Part shown: positions 1-9,309 of the stretch, in pieces
How positions within the stretch are numbered: the stretch's first letter is position 1
Layout: every line of letters starts with the position of its first letter
Assembly: GCF_900112615.1 (NCBI RefSeq)
Contig: NZ_FOMK01000001.1
Location: 1,550,001-1,614,000 of the forward strand
Source of the DNA: Chitinophaga sp. CF118
Lineage (GTDB): Bacteria > Bacteroidota > Bacteroidia > Chitinophagales > Chitinophagaceae
Length of the DNA stretch: 64,000 nt
Direction: 5' to 3'
The notes under the pieces: model-generated
The model's input: the letters and a program-made list of their open reading frames with translations, nothing else
Database searches by the model: none
What the model was told of the DNA's origin: nothing
Translations under genes and position numbers: made by a program

Positions 1-1502
1 AGGATGGCCTTAGTCTTGGCGAAAAAAGCTACTACGAAAGACAAGACTCCAGCACAGTGAATGTACGGAGCGAATTTGTGACTCACGTAAATAAACAATT
101 CAACCAGGCAGGATTTAAAGATGCCGATCCTGGTAAAACGATCCTTGATTTTGAAACCAAACTGGCTAAGATCCAGCTATCTAATGTACAGCTGCGCGAC
201 CCGGTTAAAACTTACAACAAGGCCCCCTTCAGTGAACTGAAAAAACTGGCACCAGCCGTTGACTGGGATGCTTTTGCAGACATCCAGGGGATCAAACCTG
301 ATACACTGATCATTCAGGATAAGGCTTACCTGCAAGGCGCATCCGCCCTGTTAAAAAGTACTCCGCTCGAAACATTGAAAACCTGGCTGCGTTGGCAAAC
401 CCTTTCTCACTTTGCCAGCTACCTGCCTAAACCAATAGACAACGAGAACTTCCATTTCTTTGCGACCGTAATGCGTGGCACAAAGGCTCAGAAACCACGT
501 CTCGAACGCGCTATCCGTGCTACTGATGGTACAATGGGTATGCCTCTGGGAAAACTCTTTGTAAAGAAATATTTCCCTGAAAGTTCCAAACAGAAAGTAT
601 CTGAGATGATCGAAAACGTACGCACCGTTTACGGAGAAAGAGTAGATGCTCTTACCTGGATGGGCGATTCCACTAAAAAGATGGCCCATAAAAAACTGGC
701 GTCCTTCACCTACAAGATCGGTTATCCTGATAAATGGAAAGACTATTCTACCATCGACATAAAACCAGCTACGCTGATAGAAAACATCGTTTCTGCCAGC
801 CATTTCTCTCATAAAGAAGCTCTGGATAAAATCGGCAAACCGGTCGATAAAACAGAATGGGGTATGACTCCTCAAACAGTAAATGCTTACTACAATCCGC
901 TGAATAATGAAGTGGTATTCCCTGCTGGTATCCTGCAACCCCCTTTCTTCAATGCTAATGCAGATGACGCAATCAACTACGGTGGTATCATTGCTGTAAT
1001 AGGTCATGAATTCACCCACGGTTTTGACGATCAGGGCTCTCAATTCGATGCAGATGGTAACCTGAAGAACTGGTGGACTGACAAAGACCGTAAAAACTTT
1101 ATGGCCCTGTCTAATAAATATGTTCGGTATTTTGACGGTATCGAAGTATTGCCAGGCTTCCACATTAATGGTGCACTTACCATCGGTGAAAACACAGCCG
1201 ATCTGGGAGGTCTTACATTGGCTTACTATGCACTGGCAAAATCTCTGAAAGGTAAACCTGAACCAGCACTTATTGATGGATATAACTGGAAACAACGTTT
1301 CTTCCTGGGCTGGGCACAGGTATGGCATGGCAACAGCACAGAGGCTGCACTTCGGAACCAGGTACAGACCGATCCTCACTCGCCGGCAAGAGACCGTATT
1401 AATGGTCCGCTGCCTCACCTGAAAGAATTTGCTGATGCATGGGCAGGTACTCCAGGTAATAAAATGGTACTTCCAGATAGTGCCCGTGTAGTGATCTGGT
1501 AA
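1..1502 (+). CDS. M13 family (neprilysin-like) zinc metallopeptidase, C-terminal part
   Basis: The reading frame is open from the left edge, so the 5' end lies outside the window. A GTG at 57 is internal: the codons before it encode family-like sequence. The zinc motif HEFTH (HExxH) is at 1005-1019 and the third ligand motif ENTADLGG starts at 1188. Both are diagnostic of the M13 neprilysin/PepO family, and the order and spacing are normal. The protein ends in VVIW, close to the family's C-terminal CxxW but without the Cys. In Bacteroidota these are usually exported lipoproteins that cut peptides in the periplasm or at the surface; the signal peptide is not visible here. A strong terminator follows 80 bp after the stop. 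Confidence 0.95.
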   Translation, partial: DGLSLGEKSYYERQDSSTVNVRSEFVTHVNKQFNQAGFKDADPGKTILDFETKLAKIQLSNVQLRDPVKTYNKAPFSELKKLAPAVDWDAFADIQGIKPDTLIIQDKAYLQGASALLKSTPLETLKTWLRWQTLSHFASYLPKPIDNENFHFFATVMRGTKAQKPRLERAIRATDGTMGMPLGKLFVKKYFPESSKQKVSEMIENVRTVYGERVDALTWMGDSTKKMAHKKLASFTYKIGYPDKWKDYSTIDIKPATLIENIVSASHFSHKEALDKIGKPVDKTEWGMTPQTVNAYYNPLNNEVVFPAGILQPPFFNANADDAINYGGIIAVIGHEFTHGFDDQGSQFDADGNLKNWWTDKDRKNFMALSNKYVRYFDGIEVLPGFHINGALTIGENTADLGGLTLAYYALAKSLKGKPEPALIDGYNWKQRFFLGWAQVWHGNSTEAALRNQVQTDPHSPARDRINGPLPHLKEFADAWAGTPGNKMVLPDSARVVIW

Positions 1503-1581
1503 GGATAGGAGTTATTGGATAATATATATACAAAGAGCTTGTTTTCCATGTTGGAACACAAAGCCCGGAATTAAAGTATTT

Positions 1582-1614
1582 AAGCTGGTCATTTTTGACC
1601 AGCTTTTATTTTTC
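1582..1614 (+). terminator. Rho-independent terminator of the M13 peptidase gene
   Basis: A perfect 10-bp stem (AAGCTGGTCA at 1582-1591 with TGACCAGCTT at 1596-1605) has a TTTT loop and is followed by a T-rich tract. It sits about 80 bp after the peptidase stop. Confidence 0.85.
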
Positions 1615-1707
1615 CCTATAAAAACAATCTTCTCTAAGTACAAATTGCCTTGAAAGTTGCACTATAGTCATTTAGGACAGTTAGTAGTGCGTTGCACTTT
1701 ACACTGC

Positions 1708-1779
1708 TGTTAGGCAGGGGTTAAGATGGGGTTAGTTTGACTCGAGTCAAACTAACCCCATCTTAACCCCTGCCTAACA
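1708..1779. repeat. 72-bp perfect palindrome without spacer
   Basis: The left arm 1708-1743 is the exact reverse complement of 1744-1779, meeting at a central CTCGAG. Each arm contains degenerate 11-bp units ending in TAACCCC. This series continues in weaker form to about 1802, beyond the palindrome. It lies between two converging genes that already have their own terminators, and neither side has a T-run. It could be a mobile or recombination remnant, a protein-binding array, or an assembly fold-back. Confidence 0.9.
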
Positions 1780-1966
1780 CCTACTAAACCCCTATCAAAC
1801 CTGGAACTTGTCCCGCCCCCTCCCCGAAGACACTGGAAATTTGTACTAGTCATGAATAGTTATACACTTTATGACAGAAAAGATCTGCCCCAAAGCTTAC
1901 TATAGGAAAAGATGATAAATGAAGGGGAGGAGAATTGCTTAAACAACTATCTCCATAAGGCGCCAA

Positions 1967-2011
1967 AAATAAAAGCGCCTGTATCATAGCACGATACAGG
2001 CGCTTTTATTT
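1967..2011 (-). terminator. Terminator of the fructan utilisation operon
   Basis: A 19-bp perfect stem (1967-1985 with 1993-2011) encloses a 7-nt loop. The GC-rich inner part is flanked by A- and T-runs, so it can work on both strands. It lies 13 bp beyond the GH32 stop codon. Confidence 0.88.
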
Positions 2012-2023
2012 AAAATATATTGA

Positions 2024-3514
2024 TCACTTACTCAGGTTCCATACTTTCAGTGAATCAAGTTGTACATTCCCTCCTTCTGCAAAAACGGCTAACCCTGTAG
2101 CCTCTTTTTCAGGGAATAATAAGGTAGTAAACACTGTCTCTCCACCATTTACAAATACTTCAAGGGAAGATTTATCAAACAAAATCTGTAACCTTACCTT
2201 ATCGCTTGATCTTACCGGCAACGATATAGTATCTCCCTTACCTTTCTCTCTGATAAATAATTCATTACGCTGTATATCATATCCTACTGTCACTTCATTT
2301 CCATTCTTGTCCTGTGCTACTTTAAATCCAAAGCTCTGCGCTGTACCAGGGGTAAATGTGGCGTCTATCCAATTAGTGTTCGTATTAAAACTTTTTGCAG
2401 TGCCTAAAGTTAACTCCTTGCTAATGGTGATATTCTTCTTTAGTAGTTTGTTCGCAGCAGGTAATTTGTCAAGACTCGCATATAATACCTCAGAAGGCTG
2501 CTGGTACAAACGAATCCCTTTTGGAGTTGATTTCAATAATAAGTCACGCGGAATGGACATCTGTCCACGCCAGGGGTATGTACCCGTTTCAAAAGGCATC
2601 AGCCAGCCTAGCATGGTTTGCCTGTTATCCGGAAGGTTGTTATAGGGAATAGCAGCATAGAACGTACGCCCATAATCCACAAATAACTGTTTATCAGCAG
2701 GATTATCATTCTTAAAGGTCTTACCATCGAAATCACCAACGAAATATTGCATTCCGGTAGCTGCATCCTGATTACCGGAAGAAACCATCAGCAACCACTT
2801 TTTCTTTGCAGGATCACCATCTACAAATATTGGTGTTAAAGAAGGACATTCCCATATTTTCCGGATATCTCCCTGATTACCAAATTCACTTAACAGCTCC
2901 CATTCCTTCAGGTTAGATGAGGTATAAAACTGCACTTTTCGTGCTTCCGGAACGGCGACTGTCATCAGCCATTTATGCTGCTCTTCCAGCCAGATAACAC
3001 TGGGATCGCGAAAGTCCGGTCGGTGAATATCTATGACCGGGTTACCGGGGTAATTGGTGTAGGTAAGTCCGCCATCAGTACTATAAGCAATAAATTGTGA
3101 TTCTTTCTGCTGCTTTGGCTGGTCTGCCGTATAGATGGCCACTATTGCATTTTTCCCAAAGTTGCTGGTATTCTGCTCATCCAATACTGCAGAGCCCGAA
3201 AAGATCCATGTGGTGGTATCCTTTTCTTCCTTTTCAGGGATGGCAATTGGTAAATGTTCCCAGTGCAGCAGATCCTTGCTGGTAGCATGCCCCCAGCTCA
3301 TGTGTCCCCATTTGTTTTCATAAGGGTTATGCTGATAGTAGAGGTGATACACTCCGTTCAAATATATGAGCCCATTAGGATCGTTGGTCCAGTTCTTAGC
3401 TGGCGTGAAATGATACACTGGTCGCCATTGCGGAGTAGGAGCAGGCTGATCCTGAGCCTGTAATAAAACGGGCAGTATGCCTGTCAGTAAAATGGATAAA
3501 AGCTTTTTCTTCAT
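2024..3514 (-). CDS. Secreted GH32 fructan hydrolase (levanase/inulinase/beta-fructosidase)
   Basis: This 496-residue glycoside hydrolase family 32 enzyme cleaves beta-linked fructose from levan, inulin or sucrose-type substrates. An N-terminal signal peptide of about 20 residues ends at QAQ. The catalytic five-blade propeller carries all three family motifs: NDPNG with nucleophile Asp45, RDP at 169-171, and ECP with the acid/base Glu222. The C-terminal third (about 345-496) is the usual GH32 beta-sandwich. The signal lacks a lipobox, so a soluble periplasmic or exported form is likely. It is the last gene of the operon, 25 bp after the SusD gene. Whether it prefers levan or inulin, endo or exo, cannot be read from sequence. 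Confidence 0.95.
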   Translation of the reverse strand: MKKKLLSILLTGILPVLLQAQDQPAPTPQWRPVYHFTPAKNWTNDPNGLIYLNGVYHLYYQHNPYENKWGHMSWGHATSKDLLHWEHLPIAIPEKEEKDTTTWIFSGSAVLDEQNTSNFGKNAIVAIYTADQPKQQKESQFIAYSTDGGLTYTNYPGNPVIDIHRPDFRDPSVIWLEEQHKWLMTVAVPEARKVQFYTSSNLKEWELLSEFGNQGDIRKIWECPSLTPIFVDGDPAKKKWLLMVSSGNQDAATGMQYFVGDFDGKTFKNDNPADKQLFVDYGRTFYAAIPYNNLPDNRQTMLGWLMPFETGTYPWRGQMSIPRDLLLKSTPKGIRLYQQPSEVLYASLDKLPAANKLLKKNITISKELTLGTAKSFNTNTNWIDATFTPGTAQSFGFKVAQDKNGNEVTVGYDIQRNELFIREKGKGDTISLPVRSSDKVRLQILFDKSSLEVFVNGGETVFTTLLFPEKEATGLAVFAEGGNVQLDSLKVWNLSK

Positions 3515-3539
3515 AACAAGTTGAATTTATAGAATAATG

Positions 3540-5258
3540 TTACCAGCCGGTATTCTGTTTATATAATCCTTTACTAAAATTTATCTGGTTCAAAGGAACA
3601 GGCAGGTATTCATCTCTTCCCTTAGTAAATTTAGCATCTTCAAGATGCGCGCTTCGTGTTTTCTCTACCGTAAAATAAGCATTGAGATATTCTGCGGCAA
3701 TGCCCCATCGTACAAGATCAAAGAAACGATAACCTTCCATTGCAAATTCCAGGCGACGTTCCCAGCGTAATGCCTGCCGGGCAAAATCCTGTGTCCAGGT
3801 ACAGTTGATGCCTGGCTGATAAGTACTTATTTTATAGTTGGATGTAAAAGACCCGTCCGGTTGTTTCAATAAGCCGGTGCTGGCTGCTGCCCTTTCACGG
3901 ATCCTGTTAATGAGCGGAAGCGCTTCATCCTGTCTTCCCAGTTCTATGAGACTTTCCGTTTTAAACAGCAGTACATCTGCAAAGCGGATAATGTCCCAGT
4001 TCTTTGAACTGGACATGAATGGCGGTACTTTCAGAAAGCTGGCATCATCAGGCAGTACGGCTTCTTTCAGACTTAAATAACCACCGTATACATCCGGTGC
4101 ACGTGCCCATGAGCGTTTGTAGATAAATGTGGGATCGTATTTATATGGATGTTCCGGAATGGCCACAGTATGATCCAGACGCGGATCAAATGTATAGGTA
4201 TGGAAATCACTCTCCGTATTTACATTCGTATCATTGAATGTGTTAAACTCGGGTAAACCATTATTATCTGTTTTAAATGCATTCACCAGGTTGTAGCTAG
4301 GTGAGTGAAAACCACAGCAGCCATAATCCCGGTTCATGGGATAATCCAACGCATGTCCATAGTCGAGGCGACCTTTAGGTGTACCATCGTTCTGGGAATA
4401 CTGAATGGCAAAAACAGATTCTGTACTATTCTGATAGGCTGATAAAAAGTTATTTGCAAAGTCAGCATCCAGCTGGTATTTACCCGAATTGATCACCTCA
4501 TCGCTCAGGGAATTCACCTGTTGCAGCAACGCGGCGTCAATGCTGACAACTGCATTGTTCTCATCCTGCTTATATGCCTGGTACAACAAGGTTTTAGCCA
4601 GGTAAGCCTTTGCCGCATATTTATTGGCTCTGCCTATTTCAGGTTGCGTTTCCGGCAAACTGTCAGCAGCAAAATGGAAATCATCTGCGATTTTTGTCCA
4701 CAGTTCATCGTTAGTATAAGCCCTGTTGGAAACAGTATCATAACTTTCCTTTGCAATGTTCTCATCTATATAAGGCACATATTTGAACAGTACTTTCAAC
4801 AGGAAATAATAATGCCCTCTGAGAAAATGCATTTCTGCCTGACGGGTTACTTTATTTGGATACACTTCCTTACTGATATTATTCAGGCGTGCCAACGCGT
4901 CATTCACACGACCGATGCACACATACAGGCGAAACCATACCAGGTCAGATGAACTGTTATCGATCCGGTTCAGTGAAAAGCTCTCATAGAAATGATATTC
5001 ACTGATATCACCGGTACCATCCCCTCCCTTGTAAGCATCACCACTACGCAGATTACCATAGGGCCACATACTGGAATAAGGTGCTGTATAGTGATCATTA
5101 CCTAAGGCAGCGTAAGCGGCTGTTGCCATTTTCTCTACATTCTCCGGTGTGTTAAGTGCATCGCCGGAAATAACTGCCTGTGGTGTCTGATCCAGGAACT
5201 TGCTGCAGGCTCCCAGCAGCAGGCAGCAAAATATGAGTATATATATAACGTGTTTCAT
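3540..5258 (-). CDS. SusD/RagB-family nutrient-binding outer-membrane lipoprotein
   Basis: The 572-residue protein starts with a lipoprotein signal whose lipobox LGAC places the lipidated Cys at residue 18. The remainder is typical SusD/RagB: N-terminal TPR-like helices and a C-terminal region rich in aromatic residues, including the WERRLEFAMEGYRFFDLVRW segment that marks this family. SusD proteins sit over the SusC barrel as a lid and bind oligosaccharides. With GH32, fructokinase and a periplasmic-sensor regulator beside it, the ligand is inferred to be a fructan oligosaccharide. It lies 21 bp after the SusC gene and 25 bp before GH32. Confidence 0.95.
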   Translation of the reverse strand: MKHVIYILIFCCLLLGACSKFLDQTPQAVISGDALNTPENVEKMATAAYAALGNDHYTAPYSSMWPYGNLRSGDAYKGGDGTGDISEYHFYESFSLNRIDNSSSDLVWFRLYVCIGRVNDALARLNNISKEVYPNKVTRQAEMHFLRGHYYFLLKVLFKYVPYIDENIAKESYDTVSNRAYTNDELWTKIADDFHFAADSLPETQPEIGRANKYAAKAYLAKTLLYQAYKQDENNAVVSIDAALLQQVNSLSDEVINSGKYQLDADFANNFLSAYQNSTESVFAIQYSQNDGTPKGRLDYGHALDYPMNRDYGCCGFHSPSYNLVNAFKTDNNGLPEFNTFNDTNVNTESDFHTYTFDPRLDHTVAIPEHPYKYDPTFIYKRSWARAPDVYGGYLSLKEAVLPDDASFLKVPPFMSSSKNWDIIRFADVLLFKTESLIELGRQDEALPLINRIRERAAASTGLLKQPDGSFTSNYKISTYQPGINCTWTQDFARQALRWERRLEFAMEGYRFFDLVRWGIAAEYLNAYFTVEKTRSAHLEDAKFTKGRDEYLPVPLNQINFSKGLYKQNTGW

Positions 5259-5279
5259 TGTTGTAATATTAACTGGTTC

Positions 5280-8200
5280 TTAGAAGGACAGGTTTAATCC
5301 AATAGTACCTATAACCGGTATGGGATAGGCATTATTAGGATTCTCCGGATCTGTAGCGGTGAAAGATTTACTCTTCAATGTAAGCAGGTTGCTCCCCTGT
5401 ATATACACCCTTGCTGTTTGCAGTTTCTTGCTGAACACATGCTGGAAATTATATCCCAGTTGCAGGTTCCTGAGTTTCAGATAAGAACCTGATTCCAGAA
5501 AATAGGTAGATGTCCTGTTCTCGTTATTACGGTCTACCAGTGTTAAAGCAGGAATAGAAGAATTTGGATTTTCTGCCGTCCATGCATCCAGCGTACGTGC
5601 ACCCCAGTTAGTACCTGTCCATATAGAAGAAAAGTCTGTATACGTCTTATAGGTATTGTATACCTGTATACCCTGTACCCCTTGCAGGAAGAAGGTAAGA
5701 TCGAAATGTTTGTATTCAACCGATATATTCAGTCCATAGATAAAATCAGGATCTCCCTTACCAATATAATCACGGTCCTTGTCATCAATTACATTATCGT
5801 CGTTAAGATCTTTATAGCGGATACGGCCAAGTCCTTTGCCAAGCTGGGTAGCATAATCATCTACCTCTTTCTGTGTACGGAAAAGGCCATCTGCTACATA
5901 ACCGAATGTTGAATTAACAGAGCGACCCAGGATGTTTTTATCCTGTCCATTGCCAGGATAAGATGTAAGTACCTCCGGAGGAAGTTTAGTGATCTTATTA
6001 CGATAGGTAGCCACATTGCCCGTAACAGTCAATGACAGATCCGGCGTGATCTTACCATTGTAAGACAATAATACTTCGATACCCTTGTTCTGCATGGATG
6101 CACCATTCACGAACTTTGTTCCGCCTTCCCCGATCACTGCCAGGTAAGCAGGACTGATCAGTATGTCTGAAGTCTTCTTGATAAAATAATCTACAGAGCC
6201 GGACAGGTGATTGTCGAATAATCCGAAATCCATCCCGAAGTTTGATTCATCCGTGCTTTCCCATTTCAGGGAAGAGTTCCCCTGTTGTATAAGTGTATAA
6301 CCGGAAGAAAGCTGACCAGTGCCTGCGCCACTCAGATCATAGGCACTACCGCTGTCAAAATCCCATGTAGGATCTATACCATAAATAGCGGAGTATAAAG
6401 TATAAGTAGCATTATTGGCAATTTCCTGGTTACCATTCTTGCCCCAACCATAGCGCAATTTCAGATCAGATACAAAAGGCAGATTTGATTTGATGAATGA
6501 CTCTTCACTCAGGCGCCAACCAAGTGAAAAAGCCGGGAACATCCCAAACCGGTTATCCTTACCAAAACGGGAAGAACCATCCCGGCGCAATGTAACAGAT
6601 GCGAGGTATTTATTATCGTAGGAATAATTGACTTTACCGAAATAAGATAATAAAGTATAACCACTACCGGTACCACTATTATCCTTATTCGAAGATCCTG
6701 CATTCAGGTAAGCATAATCAATATTCTCCAGTGCATATCCTTGTCTGCTGGCAGTAAAATTCTGCGCCATATATTTAATCTGTTCCTCACCCAACAGGAA
6801 ATCAAACTTACTTTTTCTCATTGCTAAATTATAGGTAAGCGTATTCTGCCACACCCAGTTACCATTATAGTCCTGAGATGTCTGGGAATAATTGGTATTA
6901 TCAGACAGGAAACCGGAAGTATAAGATTTCCGTAATGTGCGCTGATAAGTACCATTGTAATCTATACCGTAACTGGTTTTTAAATGCAGTCCGGGAATCA
7001 CTTCCAGATCAGCATATACATTACCAAATAATCGTGCAAAATTACTTTTATTCTGCGCATTGTCTTCAATAAGCCTTACAGGATTTTGCCTGTCCGTCAT
7101 ACCGGGTGCCGGCCCACCCCAGCCACCATCCACAGTATGCACGGGTACAACAGGTTGCTGTACCAGCGCTGCAAACAGAATATCACTTGCAGGCACCAAC
7201 GCATCTTTAGTATAGGTAACAGAAAAATTCTCCCCTATCTTTAACCGGCCTTTGAAAAAGGAATAATCCGTATTAAAGCGGGCCGTGATCTTCTGCTGAT
7301 TTGTTTCTTTTACTATGCCCTTATTGTTATATAATCCTAAAGAAAAAAAAGAATTACCCTTTTCACCACCATTTGCCAGAGAGATATTATATGCCTGCAA
7401 CAGAGATGTTTGTGCTATTTCATCAAACCAATAAGTATCCGCAGGTTTCATCGTTTTGGCAGCATCAATATATTCCGGCAGTATTACTTTATTGAGCACC
7501 GGATTCGTATAATCACCATTCCAGTCGTATTGATAAATCTGGTTATTATCCGGATTGGCACCGTCATTTACAGCCGCACGCCAGTAGGCTTTTCCCCTCC
7601 CATCAGTATTCAATGTTTTTAATTTGGTATTGTAATATTGAAGAGAAGAAGAGGCGTCTACATTAATACGGCTATATCCACTCTTTGCTCTTTTGGTAGT
7701 AACGATGATCACCCCATTTGCTGCTCGTGAACCATAAATAGTAGCCGCAGAAGCATCTTTCAGCACCTGTATGGATTCAATATCATTCTGGTTCAGTTCC
7801 TGCAATCCTCTTTTCGTAGGGATCCCGTCAATCACATACAACGGATCATTGTTACCGAGGGTGCCAATTCCCCTGATCCTTACAGTAGCACTGCTATTAG
7901 GATTACCATCTGTAGTAATGAATACGCCGGGAACACGTCCCTGTAAAGCTTTTACCGGACTCCCCAATGGAATGTTTTTTATCTCATTCACATTTACAAC
8001 TGCTACTGCCCCGGTAAGGTCGGCCTTCTTCTGCGTCTGATAACCTGTAACTATTAGCTGGTTCAATTCCGTTGCATTCTCTTCCATCCGGATAGATAAT
8101 ACGGTCCTATTATCTTCCACTTTTTGTGTGAAGGATTTCATTCCGATATAAGAGAAGGTAAGCACATCCCCCGGAGCGGCCGAAATGGTAAATTGCCCCG

Positions 8201-8360
8201 TGCCATTGGTAATAGTGTGATTGTTGCCTGCCTGTACCGTTACTCCCGGTAAAGGGGTTTTGTTCTGCTGACTGATAACTGTACCTGTAATTGTTTTTTG
8301 CTGTGCTGCTGCGAAGAAATTAAATAGCAGTAAAGGCAAGAGATAGAAGACATTTTTCAT
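5280..8360 (-). CDS. SusC/RagA-family TonB-linked outer-membrane transporter
   Basis: The 1026-residue protein has a signal peptide ending near AAAQ, then a carboxypeptidase-regulatory-like beta-sandwich (about 22-100), a plug domain (about 115-225, with the SusC-typical IRGIGTLGNNDPLYVIDGIP), and a 22-strand barrel ending in aromatic GLNLSF. SusC transporters import oligosaccharides across the outer membrane with energy from TonB/ExbBD. The adjacent SusD gene, 21 bp downstream, encodes the lid. The substrate is inferred from the neighbours as fructan oligomers. There is no SusE/SusF-type surface binding protein in the operon. Confidence 0.96.
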   Translation of the reverse strand: MKNVFYLLPLLLFNFFAAAQQKTITGTVISQQNKTPLPGVTVQAGNNHTITNGTGQFTISAAPGDVLTFSYIGMKSFTQKVEDNRTVLSIRMEENATELNQLIVTGYQTQKKADLTGAVAVVNVNEIKNIPLGSPVKALQGRVPGVFITTDGNPNSSATVRIRGIGTLGNNDPLYVIDGIPTKRGLQELNQNDIESIQVLKDASAATIYGSRAANGVIIVTTKRAKSGYSRINVDASSSLQYYNTKLKTLNTDGRGKAYWRAAVNDGANPDNNQIYQYDWNGDYTNPVLNKVILPEYIDAAKTMKPADTYWFDEIAQTSLLQAYNISLANGGEKGNSFFSLGLYNNKGIVKETNQQKITARFNTDYSFFKGRLKIGENFSVTYTKDALVPASDILFAALVQQPVVPVHTVDGGWGGPAPGMTDRQNPVRLIEDNAQNKSNFARLFGNVYADLEVIPGLHLKTSYGIDYNGTYQRTLRKSYTSGFLSDNTNYSQTSQDYNGNWVWQNTLTYNLAMRKSKFDFLLGEEQIKYMAQNFTASRQGYALENIDYAYLNAGSSNKDNSGTGSGYTLLSYFGKVNYSYDNKYLASVTLRRDGSSRFGKDNRFGMFPAFSLGWRLSEESFIKSNLPFVSDLKLRYGWGKNGNQEIANNATYTLYSAIYGIDPTWDFDSGSAYDLSGAGTGQLSSGYTLIQQGNSSLKWESTDESNFGMDFGLFDNHLSGSVDYFIKKTSDILISPAYLAVIGEGGTKFVNGASMQNKGIEVLLSYNGKITPDLSLTVTGNVATYRNKITKLPPEVLTSYPGNGQDKNILGRSVNSTFGYVADGLFRTQKEVDDYATQLGKGLGRIRYKDLNDDNVIDDKDRDYIGKGDPDFIYGLNISVEYKHFDLTFFLQGVQGIQVYNTYKTYTDFSSIWTGTNWGARTLDAWTAENPNSSIPALTLVDRNNENRTSTYFLESGSYLKLRNLQLGYNFQHVFSKKLQTARVYIQGSNLLTLKSKSFTATDPENPNNAYPIPVIGTIGLNLSF

Positions 8361-8403
8361 AACGTAGCTTTAAATTGAATGGAATATATACATGACACGC
8401 TTA

Positions 8404-9297
8404 CTAAAAAACCGGTGCCATTGTCGTTATTTCGGCTATATCATACTCCGGGCAACCGCCTGACTTTGACGCTACCAGCGCCCCCAATGCATTGGCATAT
8501 GCAAGACTGTATTCCGGTGTACATTGATTAATCTGACAGCTAAGAAATCCGGCAAGGAACGCATCCCCGCTGCCAATCGTATCAGCAACTTTAATGGATT
8601 GTCCGGCCTGATAATAAAACTGCTCCTGTATGTACCCCATACATCCCGCGCCACCTAATGTTACTATAATGGTTGTTACACTAAAGTGGTTAGCCAGAGC
8701 TATGATCCGTTCTTCATTGGTGGCATAATTGCCATACCAGGAACTGATCAGTTCCAGCTCGGCAATATTCAACTTCAGCAGGTCGCAACTCAGTATTAAC
8801 CATTCAAGCACTTCCCTTGAATAATAAGGAGCACGCAGGTTAATATCCAATACCTTCCTGGCCCTGGATTGCAATGCTTTACTGAGTGCATTACGTGATA
8901 CAACATTACGTGCCAGCAGTGTACCATACACCATATACTGCAGGTCATCATCGTGCAGCAGATTTTCAAGTGATGCATTCCAGGTAATGTGATCCCATGC
9001 TACCGGATGTACAATATCATATTGCATATCATTATGCTCATCCATCCGGGCATATACTTTACCCGTAGCATAAACAGGATCCTGCTGGATATAGTCTGTG
9101 ATGAGTTGCTGCCGTTGCATGAGCTGAAGCAACCGTTGTCCGTGACTATCCAGCCCTACACTGGATACAACCGCTACTCGCTGTGACAGTTTTTGCAGGT
9201 GGTATGCTACATTCAGCGGAGCACCACCCGGCAGTTCCTTATCGGGTAGTACATCCCACAGTATTTCTCCCAGGCTTACAATGTTATGTTTTATCAT
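8404..9297 (-). CDS. PfkB-family fructokinase
   Basis: The 297-residue carbohydrate kinase belongs to the PfkB/ribokinase family. The N-terminal GGAPLNVAYHL segment is the sugar-binding signature, and DTIGSGDAF near residue 245 is the C-terminal signature with the catalytic Asp and anion hole. Fructokinases of this type convert free fructose to fructose 6-phosphate. The position between a sugar permease and a SusCD-GH32 set supports fructose as substrate. It lies 12 bp after the MFS gene and 43 bp before SusC, so co-transcription is likely. Another PfkB kinase specificity cannot be excluded from sequence alone. Confidence 0.9.
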   Translation of the reverse strand: MIKHNIVSLGEILWDVLPDKELPGGAPLNVAYHLQKLSQRVAVVSSVGLDSHGQRLLQLMQRQQLITDYIQQDPVYATGKVYARMDEHNDMQYDIVHPVAWDHITWNASLENLLHDDDLQYMVYGTLLARNVVSRNALSKALQSRARKVLDINLRAPYYSREVLEWLILSCDLLKLNIAELELISSWYGNYATNEERIIALANHFSVTTIIVTLGGAGCMGYIQEQFYYQAGQSIKVADTIGSGDAFLAGFLSCQINQCTPEYSLAYANALGALVASKSGGCPEYDIAEITTMAPVF

Positions 9298-9309
9298 AGC
9301 TGTGATTCT

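Larger units (their letters stand above)
1503..2023. other. Intergenic region between convergent genes
   Basis: This 521-bp stretch has no credible gene. It holds the peptidase terminator (1582-1614), the palindrome (1708-1779) with trailing 11-bp units, about 150 bp without recognisable features, and the terminator of the fructan operon (1967-2011). Confidence 0.7.

Noticed and set aside
351..1418. 355-codon ORF on the minus strand inside the M13 peptidase
   Set aside because: It is antisense to a well-supported peptidase gene and has no family-like sequence, signal or promoter.
1744..1802. TAACCCC 11-bp units as members of the 18-25 kb operator family
   Set aside because: The period is the same but the core differs, and no -7 box stands at the 16-bp offset; CAAACCTG at 1796 is on the wrong side of the array.
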